Origin: Pseudomonas sp. p1(2021b)
GTDB lineage: Bacteria; Pseudomonadota; Gammaproteobacteria; Pseudomonadales; Pseudomonadaceae
Direction of reading: 5' to 3'
DNA length: 64,000 nt
Assembly: GCF_020151015.1 (NCBI RefSeq)
Contig: NZ_CP083746.1
Span: 2,881,001-2,945,000 of the forward strand
Numbering within the stretch: position 1 is the stretch's first letter; each line of letters opens with the position of its first letter. The translations under genes were made by a program, and so were the position numbers. Of the stretch, positions 7,333 to 16,189 are shown in pieces. The notes under the pieces are model-generated. The model ran no database searches and was not told the DNA's origin. It worked only from the letters and a program-made list of their open reading frames with translations.

Positions 7333-10300
7333 TCAGGCTTGTTCCTCGCCATCGAGCAATTGCTCTTCGAGCGCTTGGCGGTAGTCACCCGGCGTTTCCC
7401 ACAAGCCGCGCTGCTGGGCTTCGAGCAAGCGCTCGGTGAGGTCGCGCAGGGCCTCGGGGTTGTGCTGGCGCATGAAGTCACGGGTCGCGGGGTCGAGCAC
7501 ATAGGCATCGGCCAGGGACTGGTAATGGTGGTCGTCGATCAGGTGCGTGGTGGCGTCGAAGGCGAACAGGTTGTCGACCGTCGCCGCCAGCTCGAAAGCA
7601 CCCTTGTAGCCGTGGCGCTTGGCGCCGTCGATCCACTTGGGATTCAGGGCCCGGGCGCGGATCACCCGGTTCAGTTCTTCCTTGAGGGTCCGGATGCGCG
7701 GGCGGTCGGCCTGGCTGTGGTCGCCGTGGTAGCTGGCCAGGGTTCTGCCGGCCAGGGTTTCGGAGGCTGCGAGCATGCCGCCCTGGAACTGGTAGTAGTC
7801 GTTGGAATCGAGCAGGTCGTGTTCGTGGTTGTCCTGGTTGTGCAGAACCGCCTGCACTTGGCCCAGGCGCCGGGCGAACTCAGCACGCGCTGGGGTGCCT
7901 TCGTCGGCGGCGCCATAGGCGTAACCGCCATGGTTGAGGTAGACCTCGGCCAGGTCGTCACGGGTATGCCAGAGCCGACCATCGATGGCGTTCTGCACGC
8001 CGGCGCCATAGCTGCCGGGTTTGGCGCCGAAGACCCGCCAGCCAGCCTGCCGCGCTGCCTGCTCGGGCTCGACGCCTTCAGCCAGCAATATTTCGCGTTC
8101 GCGTCGCACGCGGGCGGCCAGGGGGTTGAGGTCCTCGGGCTCGTCCAAGGCTGCCACCGCCTGTACCGCGGCGTCGAACAGGCGGATCAGGTTGCCGAAG
8201 GCATCGCGGAAAAAGCCCGATACGCGCAGGGTCACGTCTACCCGTGGGCGGTCGAGGAGGCTCAAGGGCAGGATCTCGAAATCGTCGACCCGCTGGCTGC
8301 CGCTGGCCCACACCGGGCGCACGCCCATCAAGGCCATGGCTTGAGCGATGTCGTCGCCACCGGTGCGCATGGTCGCGGTGCCCCACACCGACAGGCCGAG
8401 CTGTCGCAAATGGTCACCATGGTCCTGCAGGTGACGCTCGAGGATCAGGTTGGCCGAGGCGAAGCCCAGGCGCCAGGCCGTGGTGGTGGGCAGGTTGCGT
8501 ACGTCCACGGTATAGAAGTTGCGGCCCGTGGGCAGCACGTCCACGCGCCCACGGCTGGGCGCGCCGCTCGGGCCTGCCGGAACGAAGCGCCCGCTCAGCG
8601 CCGCCAGCAGGCCGTCGATTTCCGCTGCGCCACAGCCATCCAGGGTCGGCGCCAGCGTGTCGACCAATGCCTGGAGTACTGTCGCGACCGGTTGCCAGGC
8701 GGGCTCGCCAGGCAATTGCAAGTGCCCCGCCAAGGCCTGCTCGATCAGCACCAGCGCCAGGAGCTCGAGGCGTTCGCGGGTATCACCGCAGGTGCGCCAG
8801 ATCGCGTCGTCGAGTGCCTGCAAACGTTGCGGGCGCGGCCCCTGCCACGGTTGGCCGAGGTCACAGTCCAGCGGATCGAAGCCCAGGGCCATGGCCTTGG
8901 CCAGGGCGCGGACAAGGCTGGCGTTGGCGCCTTTGCCATCGCCGCGCTCGACACGCAGCAGCGCCAGCAAGGTGTCGCGGCGCAAACGCCCTTGCGGCGA
9001 CTGCCCGAACACATGCAGGCCATCGCGGATCTGCGACTCCTTGAGGTCGCACAGGTAGGTATCCAACCGTGGCAGCCACAGTGCGGCATCGTCCAATTGC
9101 CCCTCGAGCTGAAGTTCGCGGTCGATATGGTTGGCCTTGACCAGTTCGAGGATATCGCCCTGCAGTTCGCGAGCCCGGCGCGGGTCGAGCAACTGCGCCT
9201 CGTAGAATTCGTCGGCCAGACGCTCCAGGTGGCGCAGCGGGCCGTAGGTTTCGGCGCGGGTCAGCGGCGGCATGAGGTGGTCGATGATCACCGCCTGGGT
9301 CCGGCGCTTGGCCTGGGCCCCCTCGCCCGGGTCGTTGACGATGAACGGATAGATATTCGGCAGCGGGCCGAGCAATGCGTCCGGCCAGCACTCGGCAGAC
9401 AAGCCGACGCCCTTGCCGGGCAGCCATTCGAGGTTGCCGTGCTTGCCGACATGAATCACGGCGTCGGCGGCATAGCCGTTGCGCAGCCAGAAATGGAACG
9501 CCAGGTAGCCATGCGGCGGCACCAGGTCCGGGTCGTGGTAGACCGCGCTGGGGTCCACCTGGTAGCCCCGGGCGGGCTGGATGCCGACAAAGGTCAGGCC
9601 ATAGCGCAGGCCGGCGATCATCATCCGGCCGCTGCGGAACATCGGATCCTGCTCCGGCGGCCCCCAACGCTCCAGCACGGCCTGCTGGTTGGCCTGTGGC
9701 AGCGAGGTGAAGGCCTGCTGGTAGTCGGCCAGGCTCAGGCTCTGGGCACAAGGGCGCTGGTCGAGGTGGTCCAGGTCGTTGGTCACACCGCCCAGCAATT
9801 GGTGGATCAAGGCGGTGCCGCTCGGCGGCAGGCCCTCTACCGGGTAGCCCTGCCCCTGCAGGGCCTGGAGGATATTCAGCGCGGCGCCTGGAGTATCCAG
9901 GCCAACGCCGTTGCCGATGCGCCCGTCGCGGGTCGGGTAGTTGGCCAGCACCAGGGCCACACGCTTCTGCGCGTTGGGCAGGCGCGCCAGCATCACCCAG
10001 CGACGTGCCAGTTCGGCGATGAAGTCCATGCGCTCGGGGTGGGCGCGGTAGCAGACCACGTCCGACTGGCTGCGCTCGCTGCGCCAGGCCAGGTCTTTGA
10101 AGCTGACCGGCCGGGTGATGATACGCCCATCCAGCTCCGGCAAGACGATGTGCATGGCCAGGTCACGGGCGCCCAGGCCCTGTTCGCTGGCCTCCCAGGC
10201 CGGCTGGTTGTCCTGGGCGCAGATCGCCTGGAGCACCGGGATGTCGCGCCGCAGCGGGCGCAGGTTGGGCTGCTCCGGGCTAGACAGGGCAAAACCGGTG

Positions 10301-11094
10301 GTATTGATCACCACTTCAGCGCCGGCCTCGTCCAGCCAGGCCTCGACCTGCGCCAGGCAGGCGGCCTCCTTGAGGCTGGCCACGGCGATCGGCAGTGGGT
10401 TGAGCCCTGCGGCGTGCAGGCGCTGGCAGAACACATCGACGAACGAGGTGTTGGCCGCCTGCAGGTGCGATCGATAGAACAGCACCGGCGCCACAGGTTG
10501 GTCGGGGTGCCAGTGGGCGTACCAATCCTGGAGGGTCGCGCTGGGCTTGCCGGGGTGGTACACGCTGGTACGCGGCAAGGGCTGCGGTTCTTGCCAGGCG
10601 TAGTCGCGCTCCAGCCACAGGCTGGCCAGGCAGTTGAACAGGTTCAGGGCGTTGGCCTTGCCGCCCTGGCGCAGGTAATGCCACAGGCGTTCGGCCTGTG
10701 CGCCAGTCACCGTGCCCAGACCAGTCAGTTCCGGGTCCGGACGGTCGTCACCGGGCACCAGGATCAGCTGGATGCCACGGGCGGCCAACGCCACCAGCTG
10801 CTCGACACCATAGCGCCAATAGCCGACGCCACCGTGCAACGACACCAGGATCACCTTCGCATGGCGCAGCACCTGGTCCACATAAAGGTCGACCGAGGCG
10901 TGGTTCTGCACCTGCATGGGGTTGGCCAGGCGCAGGCTGGGGAAGCCCTCCGGCAGCTGCTCGGCGGTTTCGGCGAGCAACGCCAGGTGCGAGTCGCCGC
11001 TGCAGAGAATCACCAGTTCGGCCGGCGTCTGGCCGAGGTCGGCGATGCTGTCGTCCGGCACGAAGCCGCCGGGCTGGGTCCGCAGCAGGTGCAT
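7333..11094 (-). CDS. cobN: Cobaltochelatase large subunit CobN
   Basis: 1,253 residues, the normal size of CobN/ChlH-type chelatase subunits. The sequence shows family hallmarks such as SLHGGVGYWRYGVEQL near the N-terminus, ANYPTRDGRIGNGVGLDTP, HVGKHGNLEWLPGKG in the middle and KHGYKGAFELAATVDNLF near the C-terminus. CobN binds the corrin ring intermediate and inserts cobalt in the aerobic pathway, using ATP hydrolysis by its AAA+/VWA partners. It starts 3 bp after the cobW stop and is followed immediately by chlI, so all three are co-transcribed. No frameshift or internal stop is seen. A very long antisense open frame over this gene is a codon-bias artefact. Confidence 0.95.
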   Translation of the reverse strand: MHLLRTQPGGFVPDDSIADLGQTPAELVILCSGDSHLALLAETAEQLPEGFPSLRLANPMQVQNHASVDLYVDQVLRHAKVILVSLHGGVGYWRYGVEQLVALAARGIQLILVPGDDRPDPELTGLGTVTGAQAERLWHYLRQGGKANALNLFNCLASLWLERDYAWQEPQPLPRTSVYHPGKPSATLQDWYAHWHPDQPVAPVLFYRSHLQAANTSFVDVFCQRLHAAGLNPLPIAVASLKEAACLAQVEAWLDEAGAEVVINTTGFALSSPEQPNLRPLRRDIPVLQAICAQDNQPAWEASEQGLGARDLAMHIVLPELDGRIITRPVSFKDLAWRSERSQSDVVCYRAHPERMDFIAELARRWVMLARLPNAQKRVALVLANYPTRDGRIGNGVGLDTPGAALNILQALQGQGYPVEGLPPSGTALIHQLLGGVTNDLDHLDQRPCAQSLSLADYQQAFTSLPQANQQAVLERWGPPEQDPMFRSGRMMIAGLRYGLTFVGIQPARGYQVDPSAVYHDPDLVPPHGYLAFHFWLRNGYAADAVIHVGKHGNLEWLPGKGVGLSAECWPDALLGPLPNIYPFIVNDPGEGAQAKRRTQAVIIDHLMPPLTRAETYGPLRHLERLADEFYEAQLLDPRRARELQGDILELVKANHIDRELQLEGQLDDAALWLPRLDTYLCDLKESQIRDGLHVFGQSPQGRLRRDTLLALLRVERGDGKGANASLVRALAKAMALGFDPLDCDLGQPWQGPRPQRLQALDDAIWRTCGDTRERLELLALVLIEQALAGHLQLPGEPAWQPVATVLQALVDTLAPTLDGCGAAEIDGLLAALSGRFVPAGPSGAPSRGRVDVLPTGRNFYTVDVRNLPTTTAWRLGFASANLILERHLQDHGDHLRQLGLSVWGTATMRTGGDDIAQAMALMGVRPVWASGSQRVDDFEILPLSLLDRPRVDVTLRVSGFFRDAFGNLIRLFDAAVQAVAALDEPEDLNPLAARVRREREILLAEGVEPEQAARQAGWRVFGAKPGSYGAGVQNAIDGRLWHTRDDLAEVYLNHGGYAYGAADEGTPARAEFARRLGQVQAVLHNQDNHEHDLLDSNDYYQFQGGMLAASETLAGRTLASYHGDHSQADRPRIRTLKEELNRVIRARALNPKWIDGAKRHGYKGAFELAATVDNLFAFDATTHLIDDHHYQSLADAYVLDPATRDFMRQHNPEALRDLTERLLEAQQRGLWETPGDYRQALEEQLLDGEEQA

Positions 11095-11097
11095 GGG

Positions 11098-12165
11098 TCA
11101 GGCGCCCAGGGCCTGGCGCAGGCGCGCTTCCAGCTGCGCGGCGTCCAGGTCCTGGCCGATCAGCACCAGGCGCGTGACGCGTGGCTCGTCAGCGCGCCAG
11201 GCACGGTCGAAGTGCTTGTCGAAGCGGGTGCCGACGCCCTGGATCAGCAAGCGCATGGGCTTGCCGGGGATGGCGGCGAAGCCCTTGGCGCGCAGGATGC
11301 CGAACTCCACCACCAGTTGGGTCAGGGCGTCGAGCAGCAGGCTCTCGTCCGCCTCCGGCAGGTCGATGGAAATGGAGTCGAAGGCATCGTGGTCGTGATC
11401 GTCGTGGTCATCGCCGTCGTGATGGGCATCATGGTGGGTACGGCGACCGTCGATGTGCGCCTCGGCCTCGGCCCCCACGCCAAGCAGCACCTCAAGCGGC
11501 AGGCGGCCGCTGCTGGCCTCGATGACCTTGACCGCCGGCGGCAGCTCCTCCAGCACCTCGGCACGGACCTTGGCCAGGCCTGTAGCATCGATCAGGTCAG
11601 CCTTGTTGAGCACCACCAGGTCGGCGCTGGCCAGCTGGTCGGCGAACAGCTCGTGCAGGGGCGACTCATGGTCCAGGTTGGGGTCGAGCTTGCGCTGGGC
11701 ATCCACCTGATCGGGATAGGCCGCGAAGGTGCCGGCGGCCACGGCCGGGCTGTCGACCACGGTGATCACGGCGTCGACGGTGCAGGCGTTGCGGATTTCC
11801 GGCCACTGGAAGGCCTGTACCAGTGGCTTGGGCAAGGCCAGGCCGCTGGTTTCGATGAGAATGTGGTCCAGGTCACCGCGGCGTGCCACCAGTTCACGCA
11901 TGACCGGGAAGAACTCCTCCTGCACGGTGCAGCACAGGCAACCGTTGGCCAGTTCGTAGACACGGCCACTGGCCTCCTCCTCGGTGCAACCGATGCTGCA
12001 TTGCTTGAGAATTTCGCCATCGATGCCCAGTTCGCCGAACTCGTTGACGATGACCGCGATACGCCGGCCCTGGGCGTTATCGAGCATGTGCCGAAGCAAG
12101 GTGGTCTTGCCCGAGCCGAGGAAGCCGGTGACGATGGTGACGGGGAGCTTGGCCAGTGTTTTCAT
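11098..12165 (-). CDS. cobW: CobW GTPase, metal chaperone
   Basis: 355 residues; the ATG giving MKTLAKLPVTIVTGFLGSGKTT is chosen over an upstream start. The P-loop GFLGSGKTT and the CLCC metal-binding motif (ANGCLCCTVQEE) define the COG0523 family. A His/Asp-rich stretch near residues 235–265 (HHDAHHDGDDHDDHDHD) likely buffers metal. CobW is linked to cobalt delivery to the CobN chelatase. This is the first gene of the minus-strand cobalamin operon, and its ~110-nt leader follows the riboswitch at 12,275–12,470. Confidence 0.95.
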   Translation of the reverse strand: MKTLAKLPVTIVTGFLGSGKTTLLRHMLDNAQGRRIAVIVNEFGELGIDGEILKQCSIGCTEEEASGRVYELANGCLCCTVQEEFFPVMRELVARRGDLDHILIETSGLALPKPLVQAFQWPEIRNACTVDAVITVVDSPAVAAGTFAAYPDQVDAQRKLDPNLDHESPLHELFADQLASADLVVLNKADLIDATGLAKVRAEVLEELPPAVKVIEASSGRLPLEVLLGVGAEAEAHIDGRRTHHDAHHDGDDHDDHDHDAFDSISIDLPEADESLLLDALTQLVVEFGILRAKGFAAIPGKPMRLLIQGVGTRFDKHFDRAWRADEPRVTRLVLIGQDLDAAQLEARLRQALGA

Positions 12166-12274
12166 GTCGCGATGCCCTTGGCAGGATGGCGCGGGCATGC
12201 AGGACGAAAGCCTCGGCCTTGTCGGTCGGGCTCGTTCGCCACCGGATCACCCCGCCCGGTTGAAAGTCGAAAAC

Positions 12275-12470
12275 GTCACGAGGCAGGTCTCCTGGCTTGC
12301 ACCGTACCGGCCGGAGCCGGTGGAGCGACGCCTTCCCGCGCAGGGCGCAGTGGCTGTGTCGATCCTGTTCAGTGCCTACAGTTGCGGGGGCAGCCGCGGC
12401 TTGGACCGCGTTCCCGTCTTAGCTGCGGCCGACGCCGCAGAACCTCGAAGCGGCAAGGCTACGCAGTGGT
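12275..12470 (-). promoter_or_regulatory. Cobalamin riboswitch for cobW-cobN-chlI-VWA
   Basis: Read on the minus strand, the region contains GGGAA, a GGCTGCCCCCGCAACTGTA element matching the conserved B12-box core, and the conserved 3' end AGCCAGGAGACCTGCCT at 12,281–12,297. These are the signature elements of the AdoCbl riboswitch. It lies in the leader of cobW, so cobalamin should repress the downstream chelatase operon. Ends are approximate. Whether it acts by termination or by occluding translation is not evident. Confidence 0.9.
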
Positions 12471-12674
12471 GGGTAGGCGGTCAACCATCAGCGCAGTATT
12501 CCCTCCATCTCCATAGAGAATGGATTTTGTGGGGGCGGCGCACTCTCGATGGGAGCTGGCGATAGCCTGCGATGGGCTGCAAAGCAGCCCCAAGCCCTCA
12601 AACGCTGGAACCCCTCCAGACTCAGCGCCTTCGACACCAATTGACGGAGCATCGGCCGCATGCTTTGCTTGCAC
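12471..12674. other. Spacer between divergent B12 riboswitches, with REP-like hairpin
   Basis: This stretch must contain both divergent promoters for the cobalamin operons. It also has a perfect 7-bp hairpin GGGCTGCaaaGCAGCCC at 12,574–12,590, preceded by TGCGAT, which resembles one half of a Pseudomonas REP element. No gene is supported here. Confidence 0.4.
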
Positions 12675-12880
12675 CTTGCGTTCAGGTGCCCCCTCGGGGG
12701 TGAAACGGGAAACCGGTGCGTCGCAGGCCCCAAGGGGCCAGACAAGGCCGGTGCTGCCCCCGCAACGGTAAGCGAGTGCGCGTCTTGACCACTGTGCCGC
12801 GTCGTATGGCATGGGAAGGTGACGCTGTCCAGGGAGCCTGCCTCCTCCTCGCCAGCCCGGAGACCGGCCTGACGACGAAT
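12675..12880 (+). promoter_or_regulatory. Cobalamin riboswitch for cbtB-cbtA-cobE-cobM
   Basis: The plus strand shows CAGGTGCC, GGGTGAAACGGGAA, CCGGTG, CTGCCCCCGCAACGGTAAG and the 3' element GCCAGCCCGGAGACCGGCCTG (12,851–12,871, written here as consecutive conserved blocks). This is a textbook AdoCbl riboswitch. The leader continues about 100 nt to cbtB and includes a further perfect 7-bp stem at 12,915–12,935, which could be the expression platform. It pairs head-to-head with the minus-strand riboswitch. Confidence 0.95.
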
Positions 12881-12981
12881 GAACACCCCGCGGTGGGCGG
12901 GTGCTGTCGTGTGCCCTGGGCAAACCCTGCCCAGGCGTGACGCCCGTGCCCGTCGCCCCTAAAAAAGCAGAGGAACGCGTC

Positions 12982-13167
12982 ATGTCCGTCACCAGTGCCA
13001 AACACAGCATCGCCACTCCCGTCAGCCTCAGCCAGCGCGTGCTGCTCGCCATCGGCGCCAGCCTGCTGGGCCTGTGCCTGGTCTACTTCGCCGGCTTCTC
13101 GCACATCGAGGCCGTGCACAACGCCGCCCACGATACCCGCCACAGCGCCGCCTTCCCTTGCCACTGA
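12982..13167 (+). CDS. cbtB: CbtB cobalt transporter accessory subunit
   Basis: 61 residues; the ATG has an AGAGGAACG ribosome-binding site. One transmembrane helix (VLLAIGASLLGLCLVYFAGF) is followed by a His-rich tail (HIEAVHNAAHDTRHSAAFPCH) that could bind cobalt. This matches CbtB, which is always found with CbtA under B12 riboswitch control. The cbtA start follows after 10 bp. Function as a cobalt uptake component in the inner membrane is inferred from family knowledge. Confidence 0.92.
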   Translation: MSVTSAKHSIATPVSLSQRVLLAIGASLLGLCLVYFAGFSHIEAVHNAAHDTRHSAAFPCH

Positions 13168-13177
13168 GTACGCCTGC

Positions 13178-13867
13178 ATGATCAAGCGCATTGCCCGCAC
13201 CGCCGGCTTCAGCGGGTTGCTCGCTGCCCTGCTGCTTACGCTGTTGCAGAGCCTCTGGGTCACGCCGCTGATTCTCCAGGCGGAAACCTACGAGAACAAC
13301 GCCCCGAGCGCCGAGCACCACGCGCATGACGATGGCGTGGCCGCCCACACCCACGACGCCGAAGCCTGGGCCCCTGAGGACGGCTGGCAACGCCTGGGGT
13401 CCACGACCGGTAGCAACCTGGTGGTGGCCGTCGGCTTCGCCCTGGTCCTTGTCGCGCTGTACAGCTTGCGCGAACCCCGCACGTTGGGCACCGGAGCCTT
13501 GTGGGGGCTGGCCGGCTTTGCGGTGTTCTGCCTGGCGCCCACCCTCGGGCTGCCGCCGGAACTGCCAGGCACTGTTGCGGCCGACCTGGGCCAACGCCAG
13601 GTCTGGTGGATCAGCACGGCGGCTGCCACCGCCGTGGGCTTGGCGCTGGCAGTGTTCGCCCGGCATTGGCTGTTCAAGGCGCTCGGTGTGGCCTTGCTTA
13701 CAGCCCCCCATCTGGTAGGCGCCCCTCAGCCAACCGTCCATGAGAGCCTGGCCCCCGAGGCCCTGGAAACCCAATTCAAGCTTGCCTCCTGGTTGACCAA
13801 TGCGGCCTTCTGGCTCGCGCTCGGCCTGCTCAGCGCCTGGCTTTATCGTCGTTCCAGCCAGGCCTGA
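13178..13867 (+). CDS. cbtA: CbtA predicted cobalt transporter
   Basis: 229 residues with five predicted membrane helices, the first near residues 8–30. A His/Asp/Glu-rich loop follows the first helix (SAEHHAHDDGVAAHTHDAEAW), a plausible metal-binding site. Downstream are conserved-looking segments such as GLAGFAVFCLAPTLGLPPELPG. The start is the ATG 10 bp after the cbtB stop; an earlier start in this frame would overlap cbtB. The stop overlaps the cobE start (TGATG), so the genes are translationally coupled. Likely an inner-membrane cobalt importer serving B12 synthesis. Confidence 0.92.
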   Translation: MIKRIARTAGFSGLLAALLLTLLQSLWVTPLILQAETYENNAPSAEHHAHDDGVAAHTHDAEAWAPEDGWQRLGSTTGSNLVVAVGFALVLVALYSLREPRTLGTGALWGLAGFAVFCLAPTLGLPPELPGTVAADLGQRQVWWISTAAATAVGLALAVFARHWLFKALGVALLTAPHLVGAPQPTVHESLAPEALETQFKLASWLTNAAFWLALGLLSAWLYRRSSQA

Positions 13868-14277
13868 TGACTCGCCCTCCCGTGTTGCCGGCGTTCTACG
13901 CCGGCTTCGGCTGTCGCAAAGGCTGCCCGGCCGACCACCTCGAGCGGCTCCTGCGTGACGCACTGGCTGCCCATGGCCTGCAACTGGCGCAATTGCGCGG
14001 CATCGCCAGCATCGACCTCAAGGCCGAAGAAGCCGGGTTGCAGGCACTGGCCAGCCGCCTCGGGCTCGCCCTGACGCTGTTTCCGTCCGTACAATTGCAC
14101 GCCTTCGAACCATTGCTCAGCCATCGCTCTGCCGCCGCATTCAACCACAGTGGCTGCTGGGGGGTCGCCGAAAGTGCAGCATTGGCGCTGGCCGCACAAA
14201 AACAAGGGACGCCCCGGTTGCTGGTGCCACGCCAGGTAGGCGACCGGGCTACCGTTGCCCTGGCGTGCAGCCGATAA
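13867..14277 (+). CDS. cobE: CobE / CbiG C-terminal-type protein
   Basis: 136 residues; ATG overlaps the cbtA stop by one base. The sequence begins with the characteristic YAGFGCRKGCPADHLERLL and has the conserved IASIDLKAEEAGL and GVAESAALALA segments of the CobE/CbiG C-terminal domain. These proteins are needed in the ring-contraction part of cobalamin synthesis (cobalt-precorrin-5A hydrolase-related fold), though the role of stand-alone CobE is less defined. Next gene is cobM, 36 bp downstream. Confidence 0.9.
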   Translation: MTRPPVLPAFYAGFGCRKGCPADHLERLLRDALAAHGLQLAQLRGIASIDLKAEEAGLQALASRLGLALTLFPSVQLHAFEPLLSHRSAAAFNHSGCWGVAESAALALAAQKQGTPRLLVPRQVGDRATVALACSR

Positions 14278-14313
14278 TCGCTGCTCCTTATTGCCCTACT
14301 GCAAGGACTTCCC

Positions 14314-15066
14314 ATGACGGTCTTCTTCATCGGTGCCGGCCCCGGCGATCCGGAATTGATCACGATCAAGGGCCAGCGCCTGATCCGTCAGTGCCCGGTG
14401 ATCATCTATGCCGGCTCACTGGTGCCCGCAGCCGTCCTGCAGGGCCATAATGCCCATACGGTGATCAACAGCGCCGAACTGCACCTCGACCAGATCATCG
14501 CAGCCATGCGCAACGCCCATGAACAAGGCCAGGATGTCGCCCGCGTGCACAGTGGCGACCCGAGCCTCTACGGGGCGATCGGCGAGCAGATCCGCCACCT
14601 GCGCGAGCTGGGTATCGACTACCAGGTCATCCCAGGCGTCACGGCCACCGCCGCCAGCGCCGCCCTGCTCGGCTGCGAGCTGACTTTGCCGCAAGTGGCG
14701 CAGACGGTGATCCTCACCCGCTACGGGGACAGCTCGCCCATGCCCGCGGGCGAGCAACTGGCCGACCTGGCCCGGCACCGCAGCACCCTGGCGATCCATC
14801 TGGGTGTCAAGCACCTTGAACGTATCGTCGCCGAGCTGTTACCCCACTACGGCCCGGATTGCCCGGTTGCCGTGGTGCACCGCGCCACCTGGCCGGACCA
14901 GGACTGGGTGCGTGGGACCTTGCAGGATATCGTCGCGCTCACGGCAGCCAAAGGCTTCCGGCGCACGGCATTGATCTTGGTGGGCCATGTGCTGGGCGAC
15001 ACTCCATTCGCCGAGTCGGCCTTGTACCGGGCCGGGCACGCTCACCTCTATCGACCCTTGGGCTGA
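14314..15066 (+). CDS. cobM: Precorrin-4 C11-methyltransferase CobM
   Basis: 250 residues. The N-terminal VFFIGAGPGDPELITIKG motif and the later VHSGDPSLYGAIGEQ and YQVIPGVTATAASAALLG segments define the SAM-dependent tetrapyrrole methylases, and the overall length fits CobM/CbiF. It methylates C-11 of precorrin-4 in the cytoplasm, giving precorrin-5. It is the last cobalamin gene of the plus-strand unit. An 8-bp palindrome CTTGGGCTgaAGCCCAAG at 15,057–15,074 spans its stop codon and might fold as a weak end-of-transcript hairpin, but no U-tract follows. Confidence 0.95.
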   Translation: MTVFFIGAGPGDPELITIKGQRLIRQCPVIIYAGSLVPAAVLQGHNAHTVINSAELHLDQIIAAMRNAHEQGQDVARVHSGDPSLYGAIGEQIRHLRELGIDYQVIPGVTATAASAALLGCELTLPQVAQTVILTRYGDSSPMPAGEQLADLARHRSTLAIHLGVKHLERIVAELLPHYGPDCPVAVVHRATWPDQDWVRGTLQDIVALTAAKGFRRTALILVGHVLGDTPFAESALYRAGHAHLYRPLG

Positions 15067-15109
15067 AGCCCAAGATCATTCCTACAAAAAACAATATGAG
15101 GTTACACAG

Positions 15110-15364
15110 ATGCTCGAACTGCGCCCCAACTGCGAATGCTGCGACATCGACCTGCCAGGCGACAGCCCGGACGCAAGGATCTGTTCCTTCGAATGCACCT
15201 TCTGCCGGGCCTGCGACGAGGCGCATTTCCAGGGACGTTGCCCGAATTGCGGTGGCCAACTGGCCCCCCGGCCACCTCGAGTCGGCACCGCCCTGCTGAA
15301 CAACCCGGCCTCAGGCCAGCGCGTCATCAAGCCCCATAGCCGATGCACCCGGGCCGGCGGATAG
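15110..15364 (+). CDS. DUF1272-family cysteine-rich small protein
   Basis: 84 residues; the ATG has a usable AGGTTACAC leader. Eight cysteines occur in the first 55 residues as Cx2C pairs and near-pairs (CECC, CSFECTFC, RAC, CPNCGG), typical of DUF1272 proteins that likely bind zinc. The starting pattern MLELRPNCECCDIDLP is characteristic of that family. Function is unknown. It follows cobM by 43 bp on the same strand but shows no evident link to cobalamin. Confidence 0.85.
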   Translation: MLELRPNCECCDIDLPGDSPDARICSFECTFCRACDEAHFQGRCPNCGGQLAPRPPRVGTALLNNPASGQRVIKPHSRCTRAGG

Positions 15365-15574
15365 GGACCGCGGGTTGACGATGACTGTCCAGCCTGTACC
15401 ATTGCCATGCCGTTTGTAGGAATTTTCAACAAACACACTTCGTTTATTCAACGACCCTACGCTTCCCATTACTATGCCCCCCGAATAAACGTATCTTGCG
15501 CGCTCCGCGCAGGTCCCAGAGGGTATTCCTGCGGGATTTCAGGAAACGGACCACATTCCTACAGGAGTTATCCA

Positions 15575-16189
15575 ATGACAGCCGTTCTGATGGTTGACGA
15601 CCATCCAACCGTTCGACTCGCGGTACGCATGTTGCTCGAACGCGAACGTTTTCGCGTCATCGGTGAATCAGGAGACGGTATCGATGCCGTGCAGCAGGCC
15701 CGCGCACTGCGCCCCGACGTGGTGATCCTCGACATCGGCCTACCTGGCCTTGACGGCATGGAAGTGATCAAGCGACTGCAATTGCTTGAGCCTGCACCGA
15801 AGATCATGGTGCTCACCGGCCAACCTGCCGACCTTTATGTACGTCGCTGCCTGGATGCCGGGATCGCCGCCTTCGTCAATAAAGATGAGGACCTCGACGC
15901 CCTGGTGTTCGCCTTGAAGGCGCTGGTCAAGGGTTACTCGACCTTTCCACAGATGTCGGTCAACAGCAGTTCGCTGGAGAGCGAGTGCGAACGTCTAGGG
16001 AGCCTTTCGAACCGTGAAATGGAAGTGCTGCGTCGCCTCAGCCGTGGGGAGAACAACAAATTCATCGGCGAATGCATGAACCTCAGCGCCAAGACCATCA
16101 GCACCTACCGGGGTCGTATCATGGACAAGCTCAAGACCGAGTCGCTGGTCGAGATGGTTGACCTGGCCAAACGCAACCAGGTCGCTTGA
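15575..16189 (+). CDS. BvgA/EvgA-type response regulator (REC + LuxR HTH)
   Basis: 204 residues; the ATG at 15,575 is preceded by CAGGAGTT and the 56 upstream codons are rejected. The receiver domain has the acidic pair VDDH, phospho-acceptor Asp53 in [13 protein letters not shown], and a conserved Lys in FVNKDE. The C-terminal LuxR-type helix-turn-helix shows [21 protein letters not shown] and [17 protein letters not shown]. It directly precedes, and its stop overlaps, the BvgS-like kinase, its evident partner. Target genes are not indicated by the sequence. Confidence 0.92.
   Translation: MTAVLMVDDHPTVRLAVRMLLERERFRVIGESGDGIDAVQQARALRPDVVILDIGLPGLDGMEVIKRLQLLEPAPKIMVLTGQPADLYVRRCLDAGIAAFVNKDEDLDALVFALKALVKGYSTFPQMSVNSSSLESECERLGSLSNREMEVLRRLSRGENNKFIGECMNLSAKTISTYRGRIMDKLKTESLVEMVDLAKRNQVA

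Noticed and set aside
7063..12516. An 1,817-codon open frame on the plus strand opposite cobN, cobW and part of chlI.
   Set aside because: It is antisense to well-conserved genes and its composition is a by-product of strong GC bias at third positions; it has no recognisable domains.
15057..15074. Palindrome CTTGGGCTgaAGCCCAAG considered as a terminator of the cobalamin operon.
   Set aside because: It overlaps the cobM stop codon and no U-tract follows, so it is not listed as a terminator.
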